From: Mycoavidus cysteinexigens_B
GTDB lineage: Bacteria; Pseudomonadota; Gammaproteobacteria; Burkholderiales; Burkholderiaceae
NCBI GenBank assembly: GCA_031963465.1
Contig: JASSUG010000001.1
Span: forward strand, 496,001 to 560,000
Direction of reading: 5' to 3'
DNA length: 64,000 bases
Of this stretch, positions 29,101 through 36,040 are shown one piece after another; position 1 is the first letter of the stretch, and every line of letters begins with the position of its first letter. The position numbers and the translations under genes were made by a program. The notes beneath the pieces are model-generated. The model ran no database searches, was not told the origin of the DNA, and saw nothing but the letters and a program-made list of their open reading frames with translations.

Positions 29101-29825
29101 TTAATACCTTGATCGGTGCTTTACAGGATCCAGAGTGGAATGTCAGTGATGCGGCTGCGAGTGCGTTAGCAGGTCAGGCCGCACTGTCCGAAACTGTCCT
29201 TCAAGCCTTAATTGGCGATTTACAGAATGGCAATGCATCTACCAGGTATGCAACTGCGAGCGCATTAGGCGGCCATGTAACGCAATCGGAAACTGCCCTC
29301 GAAGCCTTGATCAGCGCTTTGGAAGATGAAAATGAGTATGTCAGGGATGCAGCCGCGAGTGCGTTAGGAGGCCAGGCCACACTGTCCGAAACGGCCCTTG
29401 AAGCTTTGATCAGCGCTTTACAAGATGAAGAGGAAGATATCAGAGTTGCAGCTGCGAGCGCGTTAGGAGGGCAGGCCACACTGTCCGAAGCCGTGCTCCA
29501 AGCCTTGATCGACGCCTTACAGGATGACAATGCATCTGTCAGAGACGCGATCATACAGGCGCTAAAGTTAAATCTAAGTCAGCTTTACAGAATGCTACCT
29601 ACCTTGGAAGTAGAGCAAATCCAGATTTTATATAGACAGTTGTTGTTTGGTTACAGCTGCGCCCATATTGCCCCGCTATACGTTCAAGAAAATAAACTAC
29701 ATTTTTATACAGAAACCGGGCTTGAGCAACTTATTTCTCTAACATCTGAACAAAGCGCTAGGATGATCCAAGCCTTTAGAGCTACCCAAGTGGAGGTGGG
29801 TATGATGTCTTTAGAACCTGCTTAG
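23139..29825 (+). CDS. NLR-like protein: TPR-like, TIR/SEFIR-like, NACHT ATPase, 33 HEAT repeats (paralogue 2)
   Basis: A 2228-residue paralogue of the preceding protein, with the same order: TPR-like start (YFERAELLQELGKFGKAQASY), TIR/SEFIR-like region (LFLVYAHDNP, LYSDQTPMGQ, DKVVVCCSEVLGSY, HHVLTEMAFLQIRA), and a linker with LSIQRVSGQ and DDCYINLAIV. NACHT Walker A is GRAGVGKTT near 586; Walker B is LFILDGLHEV near 662, where the usual second Asp is His. The NACHT-associated motif is FLHSTFHEFFAAQFL. A long HEAT array spans about 1063-2147 and is followed by an 80-residue cap (IAPLYVQENKLHFYTETG). The start at 23139 is preferred over the TTG six bases upstream because AGGAAGG lies at good distance and the leader matches paralogue 1. 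HEAT arrays in NLR-like proteins usually sense ligands; that role is inferred. Confidence 0.87.
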   Translation: MFGNSVSKAQAGNEAQVLAQAYLDQARSQKIEQDPKVALAFYDKAKVAFKNIANARQLAPPLSEVKSALIQARTPDTPEDEALRQRIAEVYFERAELLQELGKFGKAQASYEKAEDWGYEGGKPTSIPPAVMLSVRGMPALAQTAIPTSMPSQQLAASSAEKNSALVEYLFEKALLTLSSLEVPNKPSLFLVYAHDNPIHGKAEASTSKYLIERLSSIRGVNLYSDQTPMGQMYSSSVEDLKGDGKLNDILTNQLCLLPARLIKEVNLVDKVVVCCSEVLGSYLKWPDYQKFYEELREAYDEDREAYLKGGEQLGPSAIREVVRKFSQEEECKSGFHHVLTEMAFLQIRAEHLKGQHGIIPVSLTPNSYEECLAHFIPATAVRMEDILRFEEQAQAGREVHANQSRHGVLFKLIERLLAGSDEAQMFLNKFWQGHSDCISHLKSDSKFGELEFAQIVDSIFDGIRKALHNELVSTVQQARSLFSINLREALYQHYQRSNLSIQRVSGQIASLDDCYINLAIVDSHAQREKDRAELTKQASTFERLSSGEQLQSTNYLKSISLANLFDSQKLRDGSTGIPKRILIQGRAGVGKTTLCKKLVYEYHHNGLWQDQFECVLWVPLRQLKTLEYYSLETLLSEHYFVNQENAKALARAFHQYQDKTLFILDGLHEVVDELHKGRPLSRFLKELLNQKHVVMTSRPAGVDSHLLDQLDLELETAGFTLESVGVYIQKFAPPSSQAAIQQFIERTPVIQGLVNIPIQLDALCYSWDSLPQNQAVTMAMLYEAIVDKLWRKDGLRLEKQDKGEILGTNVIQMSSKAKLAKLMGDEIYYLGYLAFKGLEEGKIEFSLDELDLRQTEFEDRPLGKELSFTFTTDLKQTSFLHTVDVGLRESDRHYHFLHSTFHEFFAAQFLVRHLQAYAEVAPIDLGLMLSQETLHTFIATHKYNPRYEIVWWMVAGLLKGNALKGFFNLLEAAPFDLVGGRHQQMIMGCLGESRAQLDQTIINNLEAKLMQCLQLEMKLSEDAWSELSRQKAFPERLLLTWLDQPAGQKSSIIRILGARPILSTNAISALIDALQDPEWNVRSAAASALGGQATLSEIALQALADALHDKNEVIRWSAVNALGGQATLSEAALEALTRAAQDKNEVVRGAAVTALNGQATQSEKAFQALISALRDKNASVRSGAAGALGGQETLPEAAFSALICALQDPEWNVRDAAARGLGGQETLPEGAIPALIGALQDKNAYVKYTAASTLRGQVTLPEAALQSLVGALQDENSSVQSWATKVLKNQKTLPEAVLQALIGASQDKNEVVRWAAVNALGGQAMQSEMALQALINALQDKNASVRSEAARALEWKKMLPETALNALINALQDPEWNVRSAAASALGGQITLPEAALQALVSTLQNKNGSVRSLATKMLRGQKTLSETALQALIGALQDPEWNVKNLAARVLGDQETLPEGAIPALIGTLEDENAYVRYTAASALSGQGTLPEIALQALVSALQDENASVRSLASKVLKGQKTLPEAALQALIGASRDKNKVVRWAAVNALDGQAMQSEMALQALISALQDQNASVRSEAARALERKRMLPKAALSALIPGLQDSDWSIRSVAARILGGQITLPETALQALIGALQDENASVRSWAAKVLRGQKTLPEAVLQALISALQDESAYVRSAAASALGGQETLPEAAIQTLIEALQDENASVKSWVAKVLRGQRTLSEAALQVLRDTEHNVINAAARVLDSQKMLPEAALHTLISASQYPEWNVRSAAASALGRQATLPEAALQTLIGALQDENAHVRSAAVSALGEQAMLLEVALQSLIGALRDENASVRSLAAKVLRGQKTLPEVALQSLIDALHDENTYVRDAAASAFGDQITLPEAALQSLIGALEDENASVRSWVAKVLRGQKTLPEAALQALVGVLQDPKQNVMDAAVSVLGDQKTLPEATVLALISALQDENAYVKSWAARTLASQQTLPEVALNTLIGALQDPEWNVSDAAASALAGQAALSETVLQALIGDLQNGNASTRYATASALGGHVTQSETALEALISALEDENEYVRDAAASALGGQATLSETALEALISALQDEEEDIRVAAASALGGQATLSEAVLQALIDALQDDNASVRDAIIQALKLNLSQLYRMLPTLEVEQIQILYRQLLFGYSCAHIAPLYVQENKLHFYTETGLEQLISLTSEQSARMIQAFRATQVEVGMMSLEPA
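26325..29579 (+). repeat. Array of 33 HEAT units of 33 residues with a 7-unit higher-order repeat
   Basis: The consensus unit is LPEAALQALIGALQDENA followed by VRSxAAxALGGQxT, period 99 bases. I count 33 units; unit 21 is four residues short, all others are 33 residues. Units 5-10 and 12-17 match each other in order (for example GDQET/LPEGAIPALIG, then RWAAVNAL, then QSEMALQALI), showing duplication of a block of seven units, about 693 bases. Many units are nearly identical at DNA level, indicating recent expansion or ongoing recombination. Confidence 0.93.
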
Positions 29826-30150
29826 CATTTTGACAGTCAAGTTGCCGAAAAGTGTTCCAAAAGGATCCATATTGGGGGAAGTGGTAGCACAGGATCTAGA
29901 TGTATTGCTGAGTGCTAATTTATTTGGTGCCCATAAATTTATTCGCGGTCACGGTACCAATAAGAAGCGGTTACATTTTTGACAGGCACGAGAGATACAA
30001 AGAAACCGTTTATTCACTGTCCACCAAAAGGTCACAGCCAGAACGTCCTGCCGGTAGCCGCTTCGTTTATAATACGCTTCTGCTACCCGCGCTGATAGGC
30101 GATTAAAGCCTGTCTGTTTTCATAACCGAAGCATTCATGAGCTGATTCGC
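29826..30150. other. Right junction of the ihfB-lapA island
   Basis: No gene is supported. The left part, to about 29990, has no recognisable content and may be mobile-element debris. The right part holds a TATAAT hexamer at 30068-30073, about 80 bases before lapA, that could be a replacement promoter for lapA-lapB now that ihfB is distant. I see no good -35 box at the right spacing. Confidence 0.4.
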
Positions 30151-30438
30151 ATGCGCTTTCTAGTCTGGCTGGTTCGCCTTCTTGTTTTTGCAGTGTTGTT
30201 ATTATTAGCTCTGGCTAATACGCAAAGCGTAACACTGAATGTCTTCGCGGGTTACAGCTGGCAGGCGCCGTTGATTATTATCGGCTTTGCTTTTTTTGTC
30301 GTGGGTATATTGGCTGGGTTACTTTTTACTCTTCCTGCAAATTTTCAGCGGCAGTTTGAAATTGGGCGTCTTAAGCGCGAACTCAAGCGTGCGCGCGAGC
30401 TATCGATGGCACGCGATGAATTGCCGCCGCTGATCTAA
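30151..30438 (+). CDS. lapA: Lipopolysaccharide assembly protein LapA (DUF1049)
   Basis: Small inner-membrane protein that works with LapB to control LpxC turnover and so lipid A synthesis. The 95 residues contain two hydrophobic segments (LVRLLVFAVLLLLALAN and IIIGFAFFVVGILAGLLF) separated by the conserved TQSVTLNVFAGYSWQAPL stretch, then a charged coiled-coil tail (LKRELKRARELS). It is directly followed by lapB. Its usual upstream neighbour ihfB is 13.7 kb away. Confidence 0.9.
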   Translation: MRFLVWLVRLLVFAVLLLLALANTQSVTLNVFAGYSWQAPLIIIGFAFFVVGILAGLLFTLPANFQRQFEIGRLKRELKRARELSMARDELPPLI

Positions 30439-30464
30439 TCACAAAAATAAGTAAGAGTTGACGC

Positions 30465-31637
30465 ATGGATCTTGATTTCTGGTGGCTGCTGGTTATTCCG
30501 TTGATTTTCGGTTTGGGTTGGATGGCGGCGCGTTTTGATCTCAAACATTTGCTGGCAGAAGGCACAAACCTGCCGCGCTCTTATTTTCGTGGCCTTAATT
30601 TTCTGCTAAGTGAGCAACACGATAAAGCAATTGATGCTTTTATTGAGGTTGCCAAACTCGATCCAGAAACTACCGAACTCCATTTCGCGCTAGGCAATTT
30701 ATTTCGCCGCCGGGGTGAAACCGAACGTGCCATCCGCGTCCATCAAAATTTACTCAATCGCACTGATTTGCCAGTAATGGAAAGAGATCATGCGCTGTAT
30801 GAATTGGGCCAAGATTTTTTGAAGGCGGGTCTTTTCGATCGTGCCGAAACTGCACTCGAGCAGTTGGCGGCAGGAACATATGCCAGCGAAGCGCAGCGTA
30901 GTTTATTAACGATTTATAGTATTCAAAAAGATTGGCAGCGGGCGATTGCGATTGCCGAGCGACTCGAGGCGCTGGGCGTGCAGTCTTGCCGCCAGCAGAT
31001 CGCACAGTTTTATTGTGAGTTGGCTGAAGAGGCATTGCAGCGTAAACAACTCGAGCAGGCGCGTAGTGAACTTGAGCGCTCGCTGGCGGCTCATCCGGCC
31101 AATGCGCGCGCCATGATTTTACAGGGTCAAGTTGAACTCGCGTTAGGCAAACTAAGCGCGGCGATTGACGCCTGGATGCAAATTGAGAAAGAGAACGCGA
31201 CGTATTTACCCCTGGTCGCTGAAAAGCTGATGAGTGCTCATGAGAAACTGGGCCTGGCGGAACAAGGCAGCCGCTTATTGATTGACTATCTTGAGCGTCA
31301 TGCATCGCATGATTTATTGGATATCGCTTACCCGTATATTGCTGCGCATCAAGGGGTTGAGGCCGCCCATGCACTGGCGCGCGCGCAAATGCAAAAAGCG
31401 CCAAACCTATCGGGCATGATTAGATTGCTTGAGGCACAACTTGCCAGCGCGGAAATGGAGCGTCGCAGCGAACTCGAGTTAATGCGCAGGCTATTAATTC
31501 AGCGCACAAAAAATTTGCCGCGTTATACCTGCCGGGATTGTGGCTTTCGCGCCCGGTTTTTTTATTGGCAATGCCCAGGCTGCCGCGGTTGGGAAACCTA
31601 CGCGTCATGCCGTACAGAACCTATGGCACATAGCTAG
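30465..31637 (+). CDS. lapB: Lipopolysaccharide assembly protein LapB (YciM)
   Basis: Membrane-anchored TPR protein that regulates LpxC proteolysis and LPS assembly. The N-terminal anchor is WWLLVIPLIFGLGWMAARFD (residues 4-23), followed by the YFRGLNFLLSEQHDKAIDAF TPR and further TPRs to about residue 330. The C-terminus carries the rubredoxin-like metal-binding pair CRDCG and CPGC, then GWETY. The length of 390 residues is normal. It forms an operon with lapA, 26 bases apart. Confidence 0.95.
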   Translation: MDLDFWWLLVIPLIFGLGWMAARFDLKHLLAEGTNLPRSYFRGLNFLLSEQHDKAIDAFIEVAKLDPETTELHFALGNLFRRRGETERAIRVHQNLLNRTDLPVMERDHALYELGQDFLKAGLFDRAETALEQLAAGTYASEAQRSLLTIYSIQKDWQRAIAIAERLEALGVQSCRQQIAQFYCELAEEALQRKQLEQARSELERSLAAHPANARAMILQGQVELALGKLSAAIDAWMQIEKENATYLPLVAEKLMSAHEKLGLAEQGSRLLIDYLERHASHDLLDIAYPYIAAHQGVEAAHALARAQMQKAPNLSGMIRLLEAQLASAEMERRSELELMRRLLIQRTKNLPRYTCRDCGFRARFFYWQCPGCRGWETYASCRTEPMAHS

Positions 31638-31704
31638 GTTAGGATTTAAGCCTGCAGCCAACTGTATTCACTCTATTGAATTTGATCAAATTAAATAAAA
31701 ACGC

Positions 31705-33075
31705 ATGAAAATTACTATTATCGGCACGGGCTATGTTGGCCTTGTCACCGGAGCGTGTTTGGCGGAAACGGGTAACTCTGTATTGTGCATTGATGTCGCG
31801 GCACATAAGATTGATCTGCTGAACAATGGCGGTGTACCTATTTACGAGCCAGGGTTACGGGAAATGCTGGAGCGCAATCGGGCCGCTGGACGGATTCATT
31901 TTTCGACTGATCTTGCAGCGGGAGCGGCGCACGGTGATATCTTATTTATTGCAGTGGGTACACCGCCAGACGAAGACGGTTCGGCTGATCTGCAATATGT
32001 GGTCGCCGCAGCTCGCAATATTGGCCAGCACATGAATGGCTTTAAGGTTATTGTCAACAAATCGACGGTGCCGGTTGGCACTGCGCAGCGTGTCCAGCAC
32101 GCGATTGCCGCTGAGCTAGCAAAGCGCGCGCTAGAGCATCCGTTTTCAGTCGTGTCAAATCCTGAATTCTTGAAAGAAGGGGCGGCGCTTGATGATTTTA
32201 TGCAGCCGGACCGGATCGTATTCGGTTGCGAGAACGATCAAAATGGGATGCGCGCGGCTGCCATGATGAAAAGCTTGTATGCGCCCTTTAACCGCGATCA
32301 TGAACGTTTGCTGCAAATGGACGTGCGCTCGGCCGAAATGACCAAATACGCGGCCAATGCAATGTTGGCGACCCGCATTTCTCTGATGAACGAACTGGCT
32401 AATTTGGCTGAGTGTATTGGGGTTGATATTGATGCGGTGCGCGCCGGTATCGGTGCAGACCCGCGAATTGGCAAGCATTTTCTGTATGCGGGCTGCGGCT
32501 ATGGCGGCTCTTGTTTTCCAAAAGATGTACAAGCTTTGATTCGTACCGCTAGCGAACATGATCAGCCTTTACGTATCCTGTCTGCGGTTGAAGCAGTCAA
32601 TGATGCGCAAAAGCAGGTGTTAGAGCAGAAAATTGTCGCCCGCTTGGGCGCAGATTTATCCGCCTATCGATTTGCCGTTTGGGGGCTTGCGTTCAAGCCT
32701 GACACGGATGATATGCGCGAAGCTCCAAGTCGAGTTTTGATTGCTGCTTTATTGGCGCGTGGCGCTAGGGTGACGGCTTACGATCCGATTGCAATGGATG
32801 AAGCCAGGCGCGTTTTTGCGCTTGATTTGCAAGCTGAGCCGACTGCATCTGCACGTTTGTCATTTGCGGCTGAACTCATGCAGGCTGTCGAGGGCGCGGA
32901 TGCGTTAGTGGTGGTGACAGAATGGAATGCATTCAAGAGCCCTGATTTCCAGCTGTTACGCACGCAACTGAAAACGCCGTTGATTTTTGATGGCCGTAAT
33001 TTGTATGAGCCTGCTGCGATGAATGCGCTAGAGATTGAATATCATGCAATCGGGCGTACTGATGAGCCACTTTAA
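31705..33075 (+). CDS. ugd: UDP-glucose 6-dehydrogenase
   Basis: Oxidises UDP-glucose to UDP-glucuronate using NAD, feeding LPS modification or exopolysaccharide. The Rossmann start is MKITIIGTGYVGLVTGACLAE; the catalytic cysteine is in GYGGSCFPKDV (about residue 263); the substrate site includes NPEFLKEGAA. The C-terminal domain contains WGLAFKPDTDDMREAPS. 456 residues, full length. GDP-mannose dehydrogenases are related, but the close match to Ugd motifs and the lapB-heptose neighbourhood favour this call. Confidence 0.92.
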   Translation: MKITIIGTGYVGLVTGACLAETGNSVLCIDVAAHKIDLLNNGGVPIYEPGLREMLERNRAAGRIHFSTDLAAGAAHGDILFIAVGTPPDEDGSADLQYVVAAARNIGQHMNGFKVIVNKSTVPVGTAQRVQHAIAAELAKRALEHPFSVVSNPEFLKEGAALDDFMQPDRIVFGCENDQNGMRAAAMMKSLYAPFNRDHERLLQMDVRSAEMTKYAANAMLATRISLMNELANLAECIGVDIDAVRAGIGADPRIGKHFLYAGCGYGGSCFPKDVQALIRTASEHDQPLRILSAVEAVNDAQKQVLEQKIVARLGADLSAYRFAVWGLAFKPDTDDMREAPSRVLIAALLARGARVTAYDPIAMDEARRVFALDLQAEPTASARLSFAAELMQAVEGADALVVVTEWNAFKSPDFQLLRTQLKTPLIFDGRNLYEPAAMNALEIEYHAIGRTDEPL

Positions 33076-33110
33076 CTTATCTGCTAGCTTGGCTGATCAA
33101 GAGGATCTAT

Positions 33111-34088
33111 ATGGCGGCTGTCGATAAGGCCTTGCCTGTGCAAACCGACCAGCGCGGGCCGGTATTACGAGAGCAACTCGTCCCAGCACGGGTGTTAGTG
33201 GTGGGGGATGTGATGCTCGATCGTTACTGGTTTGGCGATACAACCCGCATCTCGCCTGAAGCGCCGGTGCCGGTCGTTCATGTACAGCATTGTGAGGAAC
33301 GCTTGGGTGGGGCGGCCAACGTTGCGCGCAATATTGCGGCGCTTGGCGCACAAGCCAACCTGATTGGTGTGATTGGCGGTGATGAAGCGGGCCGCCAGTT
33401 GCTTAAGTTAGTTGCTGAAAGTGGTGTCGGTGCTTACCTTGAGCAGGATGACGCACGATTGACTACAGTGAAACTACGCATTGTGTCGCGCCAGCAGCAA
33501 TTATTACGCGTTGATTTTGAAAAAAAATTAACCCATGAAGCGCCACCCGCTGGGTTGACGGGCTTTAAATCATTGCTTGCTACGCAAGATGTAGTCTTAC
33601 TCTCTGATTATGGCAAAGGGTACTTAACGGCCCACGTGGCAGAGATGATTGCCGCCGCGCGTGCTGCTGGCAAGCCGGTATTGGTGGATCCCAAAGGCGA
33701 CGATTGGACGCCTTATCGCGGAGCCAGCTTGATCACGCCAAATCGCACCGAATTGCGCGCGGTGACGGGCAGTTGGCAGTCGGAAGACGACCTTAAACAA
33801 CGCGTTAGGCAGTTGCGCCTAACGCTTGATATTGACGCCTTATTGCTCACGCGCTCAGAAGAAGGAATGACGCTTTATTATGCTGACAGCGCACTTCATA
33901 TTAATACGGTAGCACGTGAAGTCTATGATGTAGCCGGTGCGGGGGATACCGTGATCGCTACCTTGGCGGCGCTGCTAGCTGCGGGTGTGCCGCTGGTTGA
34001 AGCGGTCATCCATGCGAATCGAGCGGCCGGCATTGTCGTTGGCAAGCTCGGTACCGCGGCGGTAAAATACGATGAACTTTTTTCATAA
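33111..34088 (+). CDS. rfaE1: D-glycero-beta-D-manno-heptose-7-phosphate kinase (PfkB family)
   Basis: Phosphorylates heptose 7-phosphate for LPS inner-core synthesis. PfkB-family signatures are LGGAANVARNIAALGA near residues 65-80 and the catalytic DVAGAGDTVIATLAALL near 275-291. It has 325 residues and lacks the adenylyltransferase half of E. coli HldE, matching the split HldA/RfaE1 arrangement of Burkholderia. Followed by hldD, the last enzyme of the same pathway. Confidence 0.94.
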   Translation: MAAVDKALPVQTDQRGPVLREQLVPARVLVVGDVMLDRYWFGDTTRISPEAPVPVVHVQHCEERLGGAANVARNIAALGAQANLIGVIGGDEAGRQLLKLVAESGVGAYLEQDDARLTTVKLRIVSRQQQLLRVDFEKKLTHEAPPAGLTGFKSLLATQDVVLLSDYGKGYLTAHVAEMIAAARAAGKPVLVDPKGDDWTPYRGASLITPNRTELRAVTGSWQSEDDLKQRVRQLRLTLDIDALLLTRSEEGMTLYYADSALHINTVAREVYDVAGAGDTVIATLAALLAAGVPLVEAVIHANRAAGIVVGKLGTAAVKYDELFS

Positions 34089-34170
34089 AAAAGCCAATCA
34101 AGTTTGATGCCACGTAGATGAACAGATACCGTCACTACGATGAGCTTAAACTAATCTACGGAATATATTG

Positions 34171-35163
34171 ATGACTCTGATCGTGACTGGCGCAGCCGGT
34201 TTTATTGGTAGTAACCTGGTAAAAGCGTTAAACGCACGCGGCGAACATAACATCATTGCGGTTGACAATCTGACGCGCGCTGAAAAATTCAAGAATTTAG
34301 TCGAGTGCGAAATCTCCGATTATCTCGATAAAGCTGAATTTATCGAACGCTTTGCGCGCGGTGCCTTTGGCAAAATACGCGCGGTCTTTCATCAAGGCGC
34401 CTGTTCGGATACGATGGCCGCTGATGGCCGCTATATGATGGAGAACAACTTTGCGTATAGCCGCTCCTTGCTAGAAATATGTGCTGCGCAGCAAATTCCT
34501 TTCTTATACGCCTCATCCGCCGCGATCTATGGCGGGTCTAGTGCCTTTATTGAAACGCGTGCTTGCGAGCGCCCATTGAATGTTTATGGCTATTCGAAAT
34601 TCTTATTCGATCAATTTGTGCGCCGCAAATTGCCCGCAGCGCGCACTCAAATTGTTGGTTTTCGCTATTTTAATGTGTATGGGCCAAACGAAGCCCATAA
34701 AGGGCGTATGGCTTCGGTCGCGCTGCACAATTTTAATGAGTTTCGGACGCAGGGCCGGGTGAAATTATTTGGCGAATATAATGGCTATGCAGCCGGCCAA
34801 CAGCAGCGTGATTTTGTTTCGGTTGAAGATGTAGTCAAGGTCAATTTGCATTTTTTTGATCATCCTCAGCAGTCGGGTATTTTTAATTTGGGCAGCGGCC
34901 AGGCACAACCCTTTAATGATATTGCGGTGAGCGTAGTCAATACCTTGCGCACGCTGGGCGGTGAAGCCGCCTTACCGCTTGCCGCGCTGGTGGCGCAGGG
35001 CCTGATTGAATATATTCCTTTTCCAGATGCGCTGCGCGGCAAATACCAATGCTTGACCCAAGCTGATTTAACGCAGTTGCGCAAAGCGGGCTACAACGCG
35101 CCATTTTTGAATGTCGAGCAAGGTGTCGCGCGTTATGTAAATTGGCTAATTGGCCAGCTATAA
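34171..35163 (+). CDS. hldD: ADP-glyceromanno-heptose 6-epimerase
   Basis: Converts ADP-D,D-heptose to ADP-L,D-heptose. The NADP-binding N-terminus MTLIVTGAAGFIGSNLVKAL fixes the start at 34171, three bases after a TTG. The extended SDR catalytic set is seen as SSAAIYG and NVYGYSKFLFD (Tyr and Lys). FNVYGPNEAHKGRMAS is characteristic of HldD. 330 residues, full length. Confidence 0.96.
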   Translation: MTLIVTGAAGFIGSNLVKALNARGEHNIIAVDNLTRAEKFKNLVECEISDYLDKAEFIERFARGAFGKIRAVFHQGACSDTMAADGRYMMENNFAYSRSLLEICAAQQIPFLYASSAAIYGGSSAFIETRACERPLNVYGYSKFLFDQFVRRKLPAARTQIVGFRYFNVYGPNEAHKGRMASVALHNFNEFRTQGRVKLFGEYNGYAAGQQQRDFVSVEDVVKVNLHFFDHPQQSGIFNLGSGQAQPFNDIAVSVVNTLRTLGGEAALPLAALVAQGLIEYIPFPDALRGKYQCLTQADLTQLRKAGYNAPFLNVEQGVARYVNWLIGQL

Positions 35164-35252
35164 ATAGCCGCGCAGATCACCTACACTGGTTCTCCTTAAG
35201 CGATGCAAATAAGCAAAGGTATCGTGTTAACACCCCTTAAAGGAGAGCTAAA

Positions 35253-35594
35253 ATGCTCAAAAATCTGCTATTTATTGTATCTGTACTAGCGCTGACCTCT
35301 ACTCTCGCGATTCATCCCGCGTCTGCAGGAGTTGATGTCAACTCTGCTAATGCCGCGACTCTGCAAAGTATAAAAGGGATTAATTCCGTCAAAGCGGAGA
35401 CCATTGTTAAAGAGCGTGATCAACATGGCGCGTATAAGGACGCGGCTGATTTAGCCGCACGCGTGAAAGGCTTAGGCCAGCGGTCAGTGGCTAAGTTCCA
35501 ACAAGAGGGACTGATGATTGGCACGGCCGTAGAGCCGCCTGTTCCCGCCAAGCCGAATGTCACTGCTCAGCCCCGTCCCACCCGCAAAAAATAA
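35253..35594 (+). CDS. ComEA-like helix-hairpin-helix protein
   Basis: Small exported DNA-binding protein with a signal peptide ending near HPASAG (about residue 25). The helix-hairpin-helix domain follows: VDVNSANAATLQSIKGI, then KAETIVKERDQHGAY and KGLGQRSVAKF. A Lys/Pro/Arg-rich tail follows. A good site (AAAGGAGAG) precedes the ATG. ComEA proteins bind incoming DNA during transformation. In Burkholderia cysM usually lies close by; it is not present here. Confidence 0.88.
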   Translation: MLKNLLFIVSVLALTSTLAIHPASAGVDVNSANAATLQSIKGINSVKAETIVKERDQHGAYKDAADLAARVKGLGQRSVAKFQQEGLMIGTAVEPPVPAKPNVTAQPRPTRKK

Positions 35595-35619
35595 TAGGGG
35601 TAACTTCAGCATTGCGTTT

Positions 35620-35778
35620 GTGCGTATCTCCGATCATGAACGGGCATTGATCCACGAAACCCTCTCCAACCTCAATGACCTCAGAATCAGGATCATGCGG
35701 TTGTTTGGCGATACTGCTTGCAAAATCTATCAGATTGAGCCCGGAGGTAGCGGAATACACGCTGAATTATTCGAATAG
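35620..35778 (+). pseudogene. Unrecognised short frame, possibly a nucleotidyltransferase (MNT-type) fragment
   Basis: A frame beginning at a GTG reads VRISDHERALIHETLSNL, then RIRIMRLFGD and GGSGIHAEL before a stop. The spacing and wording recall the minimal nucleotidyltransferase pattern (DE...I...L......RLFGSR....GGDIDL), with the catalytic GSR and DID residues replaced. If this reading is right it is a non-functional remnant. The similarity is weak and the call tentative. It lies between comEA and the tRNA-Val promoter, where cysM might be expected. Confidence 0.25.
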
Positions 35779-35790
35779 CAAGTCAAGGCC

Positions 35791-35819
35791 TTGGCTTTTA
35801 TACAAAAAGCCTTTAAAAT
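35791..35819 (+). promoter_or_regulatory. Sigma-70 promoter of tRNA-Val
   Basis: TTGGCT (35791-35796) and TAAAAT (35814-35819) are separated by exactly 17 bases, and the tRNA begins 13 bases after the -10 box. Confidence 0.7.
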
Positions 35820-35831
35820 GCTTGCTTCTTT

Positions 35832-35908
35832 AGGCTCGTAGCTCAGCTGGTTAGAGCACCACCTTGACATGGTGGGGGTCGTTGGTTCGAGTCCAATCGA
35901 GCCTACCA
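35832..35908 (+). tRNA. tRNA-Val (GAC)
   Basis: The acceptor stem AGGCTCG pairs with CGAGCCT. The D arm is GCTCAGCTGGTTAGAGC; the anticodon stem CCACC/GGTGG encloses TTGACAT, giving anticodon GAC. The T arm contains GGTTCGAGTCC, and ACCA is encoded at the 3' end. A strong hairpin terminator follows. Confidence 0.97.
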
Positions 35909-35934
35909 ACGAATGTTTTCATTTAATTGATATT

Positions 35935-35975
35935 AATGCGGCCTTAACTAGATGTTGTTGAGGCCGCATTTTTTT
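35935..35975 (+). terminator. Rho-independent terminator after tRNA-Val
   Basis: The stem AATGCGGCCTTAAC pairs with GTTGAGGCCGCATT (one G-T pair), with an 8-base loop and a run of T residues. It ends the tRNA transcript before thrS. Confidence 0.92.
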
Positions 35976-36040
35976 GTTCTTCTTTTTTGTATGGTTACGC
36001 CAGAGGCAGCTAGCTTCTGAATCGCGGCTAGGAGCGTTTG

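Noticed and set aside
26325..29579. Regular 99-base repeats as a possible CRISPR or satellite array
   Set aside because: The repeats are in one uninterrupted reading frame, translate to 33-residue HEAT units and continue a NACHT protein; there are no spacers.
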